Below are positions 40,317 through 47,604 of a stretch of DNA of 64,000 nucleotides, in pieces. Source of the stretch: Paenibacillus glycanilyticus NBRC 16618 (GTDB taxonomy: Bacteria; Bacillota; Bacilli; Paenibacillales; Paenibacillaceae). The DNA is taken from assembly GCF_004000805.1 (NCBI RefSeq), contig NZ_BILY01000013.1, positions 97,384 through 161,383 on the forward strand. The letters run 5' to 3'. How positions within the stretch are numbered: the first letter of the stretch is position 1; each line of letters starts with the position of its first letter. The notes below the pieces were generated by a model. It was not told the origin of the DNA, searched no databases, and worked only from the letters and a program-made list of their open reading frames with translations. A program made the position numbers and the translations under genes.

Positions 40317-41606
40317 TTAACGAAATTTATTGTTGGCCGAAAGGAACGGCCGGATAAAAAACCATCCGGCGATTGGAACGATACCAACACAAAACATTAG
40401 AGTAACGATAGCCGCCGGCGTCTGCGTCTGGGATACGACAACCAGATAAGCGGCTAGACCGATGACACGGCCTATAATGAGGCCGGCCTCGCGGAGAACG
40501 ATTAACTCTTCGCGATTAACGGCGCTTTCCTCGGAGTGGCCGATCAGGTCGAACACCCGGGATGTCATCGGAATAATGTACAACGGTATAAACAAGGAAG
40601 TTCCTATGCCGAAGATCAGCAATGTGCTATAGGTGACTTTATAGAACAACGGAAGAATGATCAGACCAATCATGATCGTACCTGCCAGCATCGCGATTCT
40701 GCGGTTGCTCGGTTTGAGGCGCTTGCCGACAAACCAGAAGCTGATGAGGGCAACAAGGGAAGTAATCAGCGAGAAATTCCCCAATTTTCCTTCGTTTTTA
40801 GTTGCGATATAGATGACAAGTCCAATCAGGAACATAAAGACGCCTTCGCGAACGCCTTGAGCGACGATAGCACCAAACATCCGCCGCCATGGATTTCCCT
40901 TTTCTTTCAGTTCTTGAAGTCCAAGGAACCATTTGTACTTCTCTCCTATAACGCCGCGGTTCTTCAGCCAGAAGCTGCCGACAACGGCCAGACCAAAGAT
41001 AACAAGGGAAATCGTAAAAATAAGCTTGTAACCGCGCTCGCCATGCAGCGTCGTAATCAGGAAACCCGACACCCATGGGGCAATAATCCCCGACAATGAT
41101 CCTAATATGCCTGCTATTCCATTAAACCGGTCGCGGTTATCCGGCTCGGTAATTTCGAAATAAACCACATTGTAAGCCATCCAATAAAAGCCTAATGCCA
41201 TACCGCTTAGCATGCCGAGAGGTATGCTGTAGGTTTTGGCCTGCTGGCCCAGCATGAGTACCATAAAATAAAACGCCCCCGACAGCACGATGCCAAGACG
41301 GAGGCTGTACATTTTATGATGTTCCTTCACCCATTTGCCTGCCAGCCAAAAGATGATGCCGCTTGTTATGTATTGCCCAAGCGTGTACCAGCCAATTAGC
41401 ATAAAGGACTGGCTTGCTTTCCAGAGATAGACCGGGATGAACGTTCCGGACAGCGCGCTTGCTACGCCAAACAGACCTTGTACCGTCAGCAGCAGGATGG
41501 CCTGCGCATCCATCGCCCCGCCGTGGCGTGAACCCTGGACAACGCGGCCGACTGATCTGCCAGGCATACGCCCGCCGGTCTTAACGCCATGATGACTCTG
41601 CTTCAA
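40317..41606 (-). CDS. MFS transporter
   Basis: 429 residues with about twelve membrane segments, for example ILLLTVQGLFGVASALSGTF, IPLGMLSGMALGFYWMAYNV and LITSLVALISFWFVGKRLKP. The loop WLAGKWVKEHHKM after helix 2 and NRDRFNGIAGILGSLSG fit the YqgE-like branch of the major facilitator superfamily. The substrate is unknown. The start is TTG with AGGAGG seven bases ahead; the first 30 residues are hydrophilic and basic (GGRMPGRSVGRVVQGSRHGG), an unusual N-terminal tail, so a later start such as Met32 is possible. Confidence 0.8.
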   Translation of the reverse strand: MKQSHHGVKTGGRMPGRSVGRVVQGSRHGGAMDAQAILLLTVQGLFGVASALSGTFIPVYLWKASQSFMLIGWYTLGQYITSGIIFWLAGKWVKEHHKMYSLRLGIVLSGAFYFMVLMLGQQAKTYSIPLGMLSGMALGFYWMAYNVVYFEITEPDNRDRFNGIAGILGSLSGIIAPWVSGFLITTLHGERGYKLIFTISLVIFGLAVVGSFWLKNRGVIGEKYKWFLGLQELKEKGNPWRRMFGAIVAQGVREGVFMFLIGLVIYIATKNEGKLGNFSLITSLVALISFWFVGKRLKPSNRRIAMLAGTIMIGLIILPLFYKVTYSTLLIFGIGTSLFIPLYIIPMTSRVFDLIGHSEESAVNREELIVLREAGLIIGRVIGLAAYLVVVSQTQTPAAIVTLMFCVGIVPIAGWFFIRPFLSANNKFR

Positions 41607-41677
41607 TCCGATTCCTCCTAACAGTGATGTTCCGTTAGGTTTCCCAATTAAGCAGGCCGCATGCCGTTTTCCAGTAA

Positions 41678-42187
41678 TTACTCTTTTGGCGCAAGCAGCT
41701 CCAGCATCTGGTTCCGGGCTTTCTCGCTTAGAACCGTCGAAGTCTGGAAGCAGGACGGACAGATATAAGTTACGGTCTCAAACGGCGATTGGATAACGGG
41801 TTTACCGGTTACGGCATGCACCGTTGGCTGAAGCGATACCGTTTGTTTACCCGCTTCCAGCATATATTCACGGCAAGAAGGACATTCCGGCGCTTCTTCC
41901 TGACTGTCCGTTATTTGACGGATCGTTTCTTCCGCCGCAAGCCAGGATACATTCATTTGACGGAAGCCTTCGTTGGATTCATCGTTATAGGAATCATCCT
42001 GCTTTTGCTCTTCCTGCTCCTCGTCCCAGTTGTCGTCCTGCTCGTCTTCATCGCGGTCGATCCCGATCTGCATCGTACGATAGCCGCTTAGTTCATTCTC
42101 GCAATGCGGACAATGCTTCTCCGGCCCGATTTCCTCATCCCATACAATTTCGGTATCGCACCATGGGCAAATTGTTTGCTCTTCCAT
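41678..42187 (-). CDS. Zinc-ribbon protein of unknown function
   Basis: 169 residues. The N-terminus has two CxxC pairs (ICPWCDTEIVWDEEIGPEKH then CPHCENEL) that should form a zinc ribbon. A long acidic linker follows (DRDEDEQDDNWDEEQEEQKQ), then a second treble of cysteines (ECPSCREYML and YICPSCFQTS). It is soluble and acidic, with no catalytic motif. The start at 42187 has GGAGGG seven bases ahead. A 26-residue membrane peptide gene ends 20 bases upstream and shares its transcript. I do not recognise a named family. Confidence 0.75.
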   Translation of the reverse strand: MEEQTICPWCDTEIVWDEEIGPEKHCPHCENELSGYRTMQIGIDRDEDEQDDNWDEEQEEQKQDDSYNDESNEGFRQMNVSWLAAEETIRQITDSQEEAPECPSCREYMLEAGKQTVSLQPTVHAVTGKPVIQSPFETVTYICPSCFQTSTVLSEKARNQMLELLAPKE

Positions 42188-42206
42188 TCCAAAACCCTCC
42201 ACAAGC

Positions 42207-42287
42207 TTAATTGTTCAAAATATAGATAACGCCTAATCCAAAAAATATAATTGCAATCGCGAGTAAAATTCCCCATAAATACTTCAT
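42207..42287 (-). CDS. 26-residue single-span membrane peptide
   Basis: The frame MKYLWGILLAIAIIFFGLGV followed by IYILNN starts at an ATG seven bases after a full AGGAGGG. Apart from Lys2 it is one hydrophobic helix with an Asn-Asn end, so it should lie in the membrane. It is too short for ordinary gene finders. The ribosome site, the leader repeat directly upstream and the short gap to the zinc-ribbon gene support translation. Function unknown. Confidence 0.65.
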   Translation of the reverse strand: MKYLWGILLAIAIIFFGLGVIYILNN

Positions 42288-42291
42288 GACT

Positions 42292-42386
42292 GCCCTCCTA
42301 AAAAGAATTGCGAAGCAATTCTTACTTCGAAAGCATACGCTTAAAGAATTGCGAAGCAATTCTTACTTCGGAAGCATAAGCTTACG
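42292..42386 (-). repeat. 5'-leader repeat, copies 2a and 2b (tandem)
   Basis: A unit of about 42 bases occurs twice in tandem, each with the perfect hairpin AGAATTGC-GAA-GCAATTCT and a CTTCGRAAGCATA tail. On the minus strand the proximal copy reads GCTTTCGAAGTAAGAATTGC then TTCGCAATTCTTTTTAGGAGG, close to the CotF-like leader. Confidence 0.7.
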
Positions 42387-42400
42387 CAAGCCTATGCCGC

Positions 42401-42823
42401 TTACAATATAACCGTTGCTCCGATAACATAAGACAAAGAAATGGAAATAATCATGGCAATAAATCCTACCGCCCGGTTATCCTTAGCGATTTCGTCATCG
42501 ATCTTGAACACCGGCGTAAGAAACTCAAACAAGAAATAGGCGGCAAGCAATATGATAAAGCCGAATATCCCCCAGATCAGACTTTCGTACACGGAAACTT
42601 TCGCCTCAATGGAAAACCTGAAAATATTGCATATCCCGAATATTTTCCCGCTTGTCGCCATAGCTACCGCTACGTTGCCGTTCTTGATTTCCTTCCAGCA
42701 ATTATAACGGGTCACAAGCTCAAACACGGACAAAAAGACGATAAGCGACAGGACAACCAGCGATACATAAACGAGAGATGCCGCATAAGAATTGCTGAGC
42801 AAACGATCCACTTCATTACCCAT
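42401..42823 (-). CDS. DUF350 family membrane protein
   Basis: 140 residues with four membrane segments: ASLVYVSLVVLSLIVFLSVF, the NVAVAMATSGKIFGICNIFR pair, SLIWGIFGFIILLAAYFLFE and IAMIISISLSYVIGATVIL. The central G/N-x-A-V-A-x-A-x-x-G motif is typical of DUF350 (YjfL-type), usually two tandem units of two helices. Function unknown. ATG at 42823 is preceded by GGAGTG; an in-frame TTG five codons earlier is possible. It lies 51 bases behind mutS2's start, on the same strand and after it in transcription order. Confidence 0.82.
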   Translation of the reverse strand: MGNEVDRLLSNSYAASLVYVSLVVLSLIVFLSVFELVTRYNCWKEIKNGNVAVAMATSGKIFGICNIFRFSIEAKVSVYESLIWGIFGFIILLAAYFLFEFLTPVFKIDDEIAKDNRAVGFIAMIISISLSYVIGATVIL

Positions 42824-42874
42824 CCTTATCACTCCCAAAGGCTTGCTTGCCGTGCCGCAAGCTTAACGGCGAAG

Positions 42875-45247
42875 CTATTTCAGCTCCGCCACGGTTACGC
42901 CTGCGCCGCCTTCGCCGTATTTTCCGAGACGATACGCCTTCACAAGACTATGCTTGCGCAAATATTGTTGGATTCCCGCACGCAATACGCCGGTACCCAT
43001 GCCATGGATGATATATACTTGACCAAGCCCGCCCAAATACGACTCGTCGAGGAAACGATCCACTTCAATAATAGCTTCCTCCAGATTCGCCCCGCGCAGA
43101 TCCAGCTCCATGCGGAGGCTATCTTCCTTGGAGCGCTTCAGGCTTGCCGTCTGCTTAGGCTGCTGCTGCTTGTTGAGCTGCGCCACCGGCTTAATCAGCT
43201 CAAGATCATCCAGCGCGACCTTCATCTTCATAATGCCAAGCTGAACGGTAGCATCCGATGCGCCTATCTCTACAACGATACCCTTTTGATTAAGGCTGTA
43301 GACCATAACCTCATCGCCGGCTCCAATCTTCGCCGGCTTCTTCGCTCCGCCGCCTGCCGGACGCTTCTTCTTCGTGGCAAGCTCCGGAGCCGCTTCCTCC
43401 AGTCTGCGCTTGGCTTCAATCAGCTTATGCTCCTTGACGGAAGCGCCTTCCTCCAGAGCCAGCTTGCGAAGATCCGCGATAATCTGATCCGCTTCGCGTC
43501 TGGCCTTCGCAACTGCCTCATGCGCTTCTTCCTGCGCCTTCTGCAGCATTTTGTCGCGCTGCTCCTCGAAGCGCTCCAGCTCCGCTTCGTGACGTTTGCG
43601 CTGCGCTTCCATCTCGCGCCGCATCGACTCTGCCGTATTACGCTCCGATTCCGCGCTTAGACGATCTTCCTCCAGAGAGGCAATCATGTTCTCAACGCGT
43701 TGATCCTCTTCGCTGACCTCGCCCTTGGCATGATCGATAATCGCCTGGCTGAGACCTAGCCTCTCCGCAATGGCAAACGCATTGCTTCGTCCCGGAACGC
43801 CAACAAGAAGGCGGTAAGTCGGGCTAAGCGTTGCAACGTCGAACTCCATGCTTGCGTTAATGACGCCTTTGCGGTTATAAGCATACGCCTTAAGCTCGCT
43901 ATAATGCGTAGTCGCAATAATGCGGCTGTCGAGCTTATGGATATGCTCCAGAATGGCAATCGCAAGCGCCGAGCCTTCGGCCGGGTCTGTTCCCGCACCA
44001 AGCTCATCGAGCAGTACTAGGCTCTTGGACGTCATGGATTCCAGAATCCGGATAATATTCGTCATATGGCTGGAGAAGGTACTAAGGCTTTGCTCGATGC
44101 TCTGCTCGTCGCCGATATCGGCATAAATGGAGTCAAACACGCAAAGCTGGCTTCCTTCTTCAGCCGGTACAAACAAACCGGACATCGCCATCAGGCTGAG
44201 CAGACCCACGGTCTTTAGGGATACCGTTTTACCTCCCGTATTCGGACCGGTAACGATAATAGCCGTAAACTGATTGCCAAGCTCCACATCAAGCGGCACA
44301 ACTTTGTCCGGAGCGATCAACGGATGGCGTCCGCGTTTGATTTTGAGGAAGCCCCTGTCGTTCATGCGCGGCAAAGTCGCTTTCATTTCATGGGCAAGGC
44401 GCGCCTTGGCATAGGCGAAGTCAAGCTTGCCGAGCAGATCCTGGTTATAAAGCAAATCCTCCACATGCTCTGCCGCGCGGGCCGTCAGCTTTTGCAGGAT
44501 TTTCTCGATTTCGCGAAGCTCCGCGGCTTTGGTCTCCCGCAGCTTGTTATTCATCGATACAATAGCTTCCGGCTCAATAAACAGAGTAGCGCCGGAACCG
44601 GACTGGTCGTGGACAATTCCGCCAAAATGCGAACGGTACTCCTGCTTAACCGGAATGACGTAACGGTCGTTCCGAAGCGTAATAATGGAATCCTGCAGCA
44701 TCTTCTGCACCGAAGACGAACGGATCATCTGTTCCAGCTTTTCACGGATCCGCGACTCTCCGCTCCGCAGCTCGCGACGGATGGATGCGAGTTCAGGGCT
44801 CGCGCTGTCCATGACTTCCGCCTGGTCGTCGATGCAGTCAAAGATGGCATCCTCCAGCGGCTTATGCTCGGATAATTGCTCAGTCAGCTGGAACAAAAGC
44901 GGAATCGGATCATCCTCATGCAGATTGTCGATATGCTTCTTAACCCGGCGTGCGCCTCTTGCCGTTGCCGCGATATCCAGCAGCTCGGCGGGGTTCAGGG
45001 TTCCTCCGATTCTCGCGCGATGAAGGGAAGCGCTGATGTCCACAACGCCCCCAAACGGTGCATTGCCCTTCAGCCTGTCTGCTTTGTACGCTTCATCGGT
45101 CATCTGCAGCATATGCTTGACGTCTTCCAGATCGGAGACCGGAGCAAGCTGCCCCGACACGTTTTTCCCTAGCGATGTAGCGGCATGATGCACTAATTTA
45201 TTCGTAATTTTATGGAATTCCAAAGTGGATAAAATTTTGCTGTCCAA
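42875..45247 (-). CDS. mutS2: MutS2 family ATPase/endonuclease
   Basis: 790 residues. The ABC-type MutS ATPase core shows Walker A GPNTGGKTVSLKT, the signature SLSTFSSHMTNII and Walker B LVLLDELGAGTDPAEG. A clamp and coiled-coil section precede it, a basic KOW-like segment follows (GDEVMVYSLNQKGIVVEIGA), and the C-terminus is an Smr nuclease domain (LDLRGANLEEAIIEVDRFLD, then IIHGMGTGVLR). MutS2 suppresses recombination in some bacteria and in B. subtilis acts on collided ribosomes. The start is TTG with GAGGAG seven bases ahead. It usually lies downstream of pheST-zapA-cvpA-polX; here only the order pheS-pheT-zapA ... mutS2 remains, with three plus-strand genes in between. Confidence 0.93.
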   Translation of the reverse strand: MDSKILSTLEFHKITNKLVHHAATSLGKNVSGQLAPVSDLEDVKHMLQMTDEAYKADRLKGNAPFGGVVDISASLHRARIGGTLNPAELLDIAATARGARRVKKHIDNLHEDDPIPLLFQLTEQLSEHKPLEDAIFDCIDDQAEVMDSASPELASIRRELRSGESRIREKLEQMIRSSSVQKMLQDSIITLRNDRYVIPVKQEYRSHFGGIVHDQSGSGATLFIEPEAIVSMNNKLRETKAAELREIEKILQKLTARAAEHVEDLLYNQDLLGKLDFAYAKARLAHEMKATLPRMNDRGFLKIKRGRHPLIAPDKVVPLDVELGNQFTAIIVTGPNTGGKTVSLKTVGLLSLMAMSGLFVPAEEGSQLCVFDSIYADIGDEQSIEQSLSTFSSHMTNIIRILESMTSKSLVLLDELGAGTDPAEGSALAIAILEHIHKLDSRIIATTHYSELKAYAYNRKGVINASMEFDVATLSPTYRLLVGVPGRSNAFAIAERLGLSQAIIDHAKGEVSEEDQRVENMIASLEEDRLSAESERNTAESMRREMEAQRKRHEAELERFEEQRDKMLQKAQEEAHEAVAKARREADQIIADLRKLALEEGASVKEHKLIEAKRRLEEAAPELATKKKRPAGGGAKKPAKIGAGDEVMVYSLNQKGIVVEIGASDATVQLGIMKMKVALDDLELIKPVAQLNKQQQPKQTASLKRSKEDSLRMELDLRGANLEEAIIEVDRFLDESYLGGLGQVYIIHGMGTGVLRAGIQQYLRKHSLVKAYRLGKYGEGGAGVTVAELK

Positions 45248-45400
45248 GTGAACACTCCTCTCGCCCTTATATTATAGCTGATCGGGGTTTAGGATGCACG
45301 ACATCACCGCTTGATTCATACATGTTTCCCTGATTAATGGTCATAATAAGTTAGGAAACGCACCATACTTAGGCTAACCTAACATGAGGAGGCTAATGAT

Positions 45401-45769
45401 ATGAGTTTTCTTGGTCATGTTGTCCGTTTTATCGTTGCAGCCATCGTTCTGATGGTAGTCGGCTGGATCGTTCCGCAATTTAGTGTCGGCGGCTTCTGGA
45501 GCGCCCTCCTGCTGGCGCTTGTTATCGCGGCGCTGGGCTGGATCGTTGAAGGTATTTTCGGCAAAAAAGTTACCCCGTTTGGACGCGGTATCGTTGGCTT
45601 TATCGCCAGCGCGGCTGTCATCTGGATTGCACAGTTTATCGTGGGCGGCGTATCCGTCACTTGGCTTGGCGCAATCTTAGCCGCTCTCGTTATCGGGATT
45701 ATCGACTTGTTCATTCCGGTCAGCACCCCGTACGAAGCAGGCAGAAGCGATTACCGCAACCGCGACTAG
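45401..45769 (+). CDS. YvlD-like phage-holin-family membrane protein
   Basis: 122 residues with four membrane helices (VVRFIVAAIVLMVVGWIVPQ, ALLLALVIAALGWIVEGIFG, GIVGFIASAAVIWIAQFIVG and WLGAILAALVIGIIDLFIPV). This pattern matches the Phage_holin_4_2 / YvlD family of small envelope proteins, often induced by cell-wall stress; it is not a lysis holin. AGGAGG lies before the ATG. Monocistronic, with a terminator after it. Confidence 0.8.
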   Translation: MSFLGHVVRFIVAAIVLMVVGWIVPQFSVGGFWSALLLALVIAALGWIVEGIFGKKVTPFGRGIVGFIASAAVIWIAQFIVGGVSVTWLGAILAALVIGIIDLFIPVSTPYEAGRSDYRNRD

Positions 45770-45785
45770 CAGCAAATAAGCTTTG

Positions 45786-45826
45786 AAGCCCTTGTCCTGT
45801 CGGAAACGATGGGCAGGGGCTTTTTC
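45786..45826 (+). terminator. Terminator of the YvlD-like gene
   Basis: AAGCCCTTGTCC and GGGCAGGGGCTT form an interrupted stem followed by TTTTTC. Confidence 0.75.
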
Positions 45827-45924
45827 ATTTGTCACGGGACTGTCACTGCAAATTGGATGCGGATAAGCTACAATAGGAAAAGTATTGAAATTTGTATGCT
45901 TTTGGCTATGAAAGGGGTATGAAG

Positions 45925-46293
45925 ATGAAGAAGTGGCTCATATTTGCATCCGTGCTTTGCCTTGTGTTTGTCGTTGCTGCCTGCGGCTCCAACAGCAAGA
46001 GCAATAACTCCGGATCGGACGCGGCAAGCTCTACGGTTGCGGACGTTGTGATTAAAGCGAGCAGCTGGGAATTCGATCAGCCGGAATACCATATCAAAAA
46101 AGGTCAGACCATTAAGCTCGAGCTCATCGATGGCGTTCACGGCGTCGAGATTGAGAAGACAAACGTGAAGCTGACTCAGAATAAAGCAAAAACCATCACG
46201 CTTGATGCCGGCGAATACGAAATCAAATGCAACATTCCTTGCGGCGGCGGACATTCGAAAATGTCGGCCAAGCTTATTGTTGAAGCTGCTTAA
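45925..46293 (+). CDS. Lipoprotein with CuA-type cupredoxin domain
   Basis: 122 residues. MKKWLIFASVLCLVFVVAAC is a lipoprotein signal with lipobox VAAC (Cys20). After a Ser/Asn linker comes a cupredoxin-like beta domain: VVIKASSWEFDQPEYHIKKG, an upstream copper-ligand His in DGVHGVEI, and CNIPCGGGHSKM, which is C-x3-C-x3-H-x2-M. That spacing is the dinuclear CuA site of cytochrome c oxidase subunit II, not a blue-copper site. No oxidase gene is adjacent, so it may carry electrons, take part in copper delivery, or belong to the Sco/CuA assembly path. ATG at 45925 is seven bases after AAAGGGG; earlier starts overlap that site. TACAAT (around 45870) is a likely -10 box. Confidence 0.85.
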   Translation: MKKWLIFASVLCLVFVVAACGSNSKSNNSGSDAASSTVADVVIKASSWEFDQPEYHIKKGQTIKLELIDGVHGVEIEKTNVKLTQNKAKTITLDAGEYEIKCNIPCGGGHSKMSAKLIVEAA

Positions 46294-46306
46294 GCCTTAT
46301 TACCGC

Positions 46307-46339
46307 AAAGACCTCTTTATTTGAAGAGGTCTTTTTTTC
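46307..46339 (+). terminator. Terminator of the CuA lipoprotein gene
   Basis: AAAGACCTCTT-TATTTG-AAGAGGTCTTT with seven T. Confidence 0.9.
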
Positions 46340-46493
46340 TTTCCGCGACATGCCTGCTTGCCAGCCTACATATGAATTATAATGATTCCTTTACAAAAGG
46401 GTAAGAAAGACTGATGCTATGAACTCTTCCCCTACCGCCTTCCGGTCTGATAAGATGATTCATAAATTATTCTTTTGAGGAGGGGTATGATCC

Positions 46494-47174
46494 ATGAGCT
46501 TATTAAACGGACGGATTGCCGTCGTAAGCGGTGCAGGTTCGGGACTCGGAAGAGCAGCTTCCCTGTCGTTCGCGAAAGAAGGAGCCGAGGTTGCTTTGTT
46601 AGGCCGCCGTGAAAGCAAGCTGCAGGAGACAGCCGAGCTGATCAAACAGAATACGGGCCGCGAAGCGCTGATCATCCCTACCGACATTACGCAGGAAAGC
46701 CAAATTCAATCCGCAGTCCAGCAGGTCATCGATCGATGGGGCTCCATCCATGTGTTATTAAATAATGCGGCCGTATTCGAGCCCGGTTCCGTGCTGGAAT
46801 TAACCTCCGAGAATTGGCATGCGCAAGTGGCCACCAATTTGACAGGACCGTTTCTGCTTACAAAGGCCGTTCTGCCAACCATGCGCAAAAGCAAATACGG
46901 CCGCATTATTAATATAACCTCCGGCTTGTCCTGGAACGGAGCAGGCGGTTATGCCGCCTACAGCGCAGCGAAAGCCGGCCTGGAATCGCTGACCCGCACG
47001 CTCGCCGACGAGGAGCATGAGCACGGCATTCTTGTTAATTTATACAATCCCGGTACGCTGCGTACCGAAATGCACGCCACCGGCAAAGATCCGGCGGTCG
47101 TCACCCCGGACCTCATCCGCTTGGCCAGTCTTCCGGTAGGCGGTCCTACCGGAACGATTGTCAGCTACGGATAA
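46494..47174 (+). CDS. Short-chain dehydrogenase/reductase, FabG-like
   Basis: 226 residues with VVSGAGSGLGRAASLSFAKE, NNAAVFEPGSV, INITSG and YAAYSAAKAGLESL, then LYNPGTLRTEM. The protein ends about 20 residues earlier than typical FabG, at GPTGTIVSYG, which is still a normal Rossmann end. Substrate unknown. GAGGAGGGG is well placed. It interrupts the pheT-zapA...mutS2 order on the opposite strand. Confidence 0.83.
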   Translation: MSLLNGRIAVVSGAGSGLGRAASLSFAKEGAEVALLGRRESKLQETAELIKQNTGREALIIPTDITQESQIQSAVQQVIDRWGSIHVLLNNAAVFEPGSVLELTSENWHAQVATNLTGPFLLTKAVLPTMRKSKYGRIINITSGLSWNGAGGYAAYSAAKAGLESLTRTLADEEHEHGILVNLYNPGTLRTEMHATGKDPAVVTPDLIRLASLPVGGPTGTIVSYG

Positions 47175-47185
47175 CAACAGAGAAG

Positions 47186-47226
47186 AAGCCGCTCCAATGC
47201 TGTGACATTGAGGCGGCTTTTTCTTT
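47186..47226 (+). terminator. Terminator of the SDR gene
   Basis: AAGCCGCTCAATG-type stem (AAGCCGC-TC-CAATG with CATTG-AG-GCGGCTT) and TTTTTC. Confidence 0.85.
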
Positions 47227-47246
47227 GCGTCCGGTAATTCGGTGGT

Positions 47247-47531
47247 GCATCGTTAAGCTTGCCCGAAACGCCCGAATTTGCTTCGAATCGAGCCCTAGCA
47301 GCTCTCTTAACGATGTGGCGCATCGTTAAGCTCTCGCAAAGGCCGTTTTCACTGCACCTTGACGATGTCTCGCATCTTTAAGCTTGCCGGTAACGCCCGA
47401 ATTTGCTTCGAATCGAGCCCTAGCAGCTCTCTTAACGATGCGGCGCATCGTTAAGCTCCCGCAAAGGCCATTTTCACTATACCTTTACGATGTCGCGCAT
47501 CTTTAAGCCTGCCGGAAACGCCTCGATCCTT
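47247..47531. repeat. 125-bp tandem repeat, 2.3 copies, made of ~60-bp inverted modules
   Basis: GCATCNTTAAGC begins units at 47247, 47372 and 47497, exactly 125 bases apart. Each unit has two sub-modules bounded by CATCGTTAAG and CTTAACGATG (or CTTGACGATG), so each module can fold with terminal pairing. The interior GCCCGAATTTGCTTCGAATC is identical in the two full copies. There is no open frame of note. The repeat fills the spacer between the SDR terminator and the ZapA-fusion terminator. Confidence 0.8.
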
Positions 47532-47556
47532 TTCCACCCCCTATACCAATAGGCAT

Positions 47557-47593
47557 AAAAGAGCCGCCTGCATTTTTAGCAGGCGGCTCTTTT
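47557..47593. terminator. Terminator of the ZapA-fusion gene
   Basis: AAAAGAGCCGCCTGC (47557-47571) and GCAGGCGGCTCTTTT (47579-47593) are perfect complements, usable in both directions. Confidence 0.92.
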
Positions 47594-47604
47594 GTTAGTA
47601 CGGC

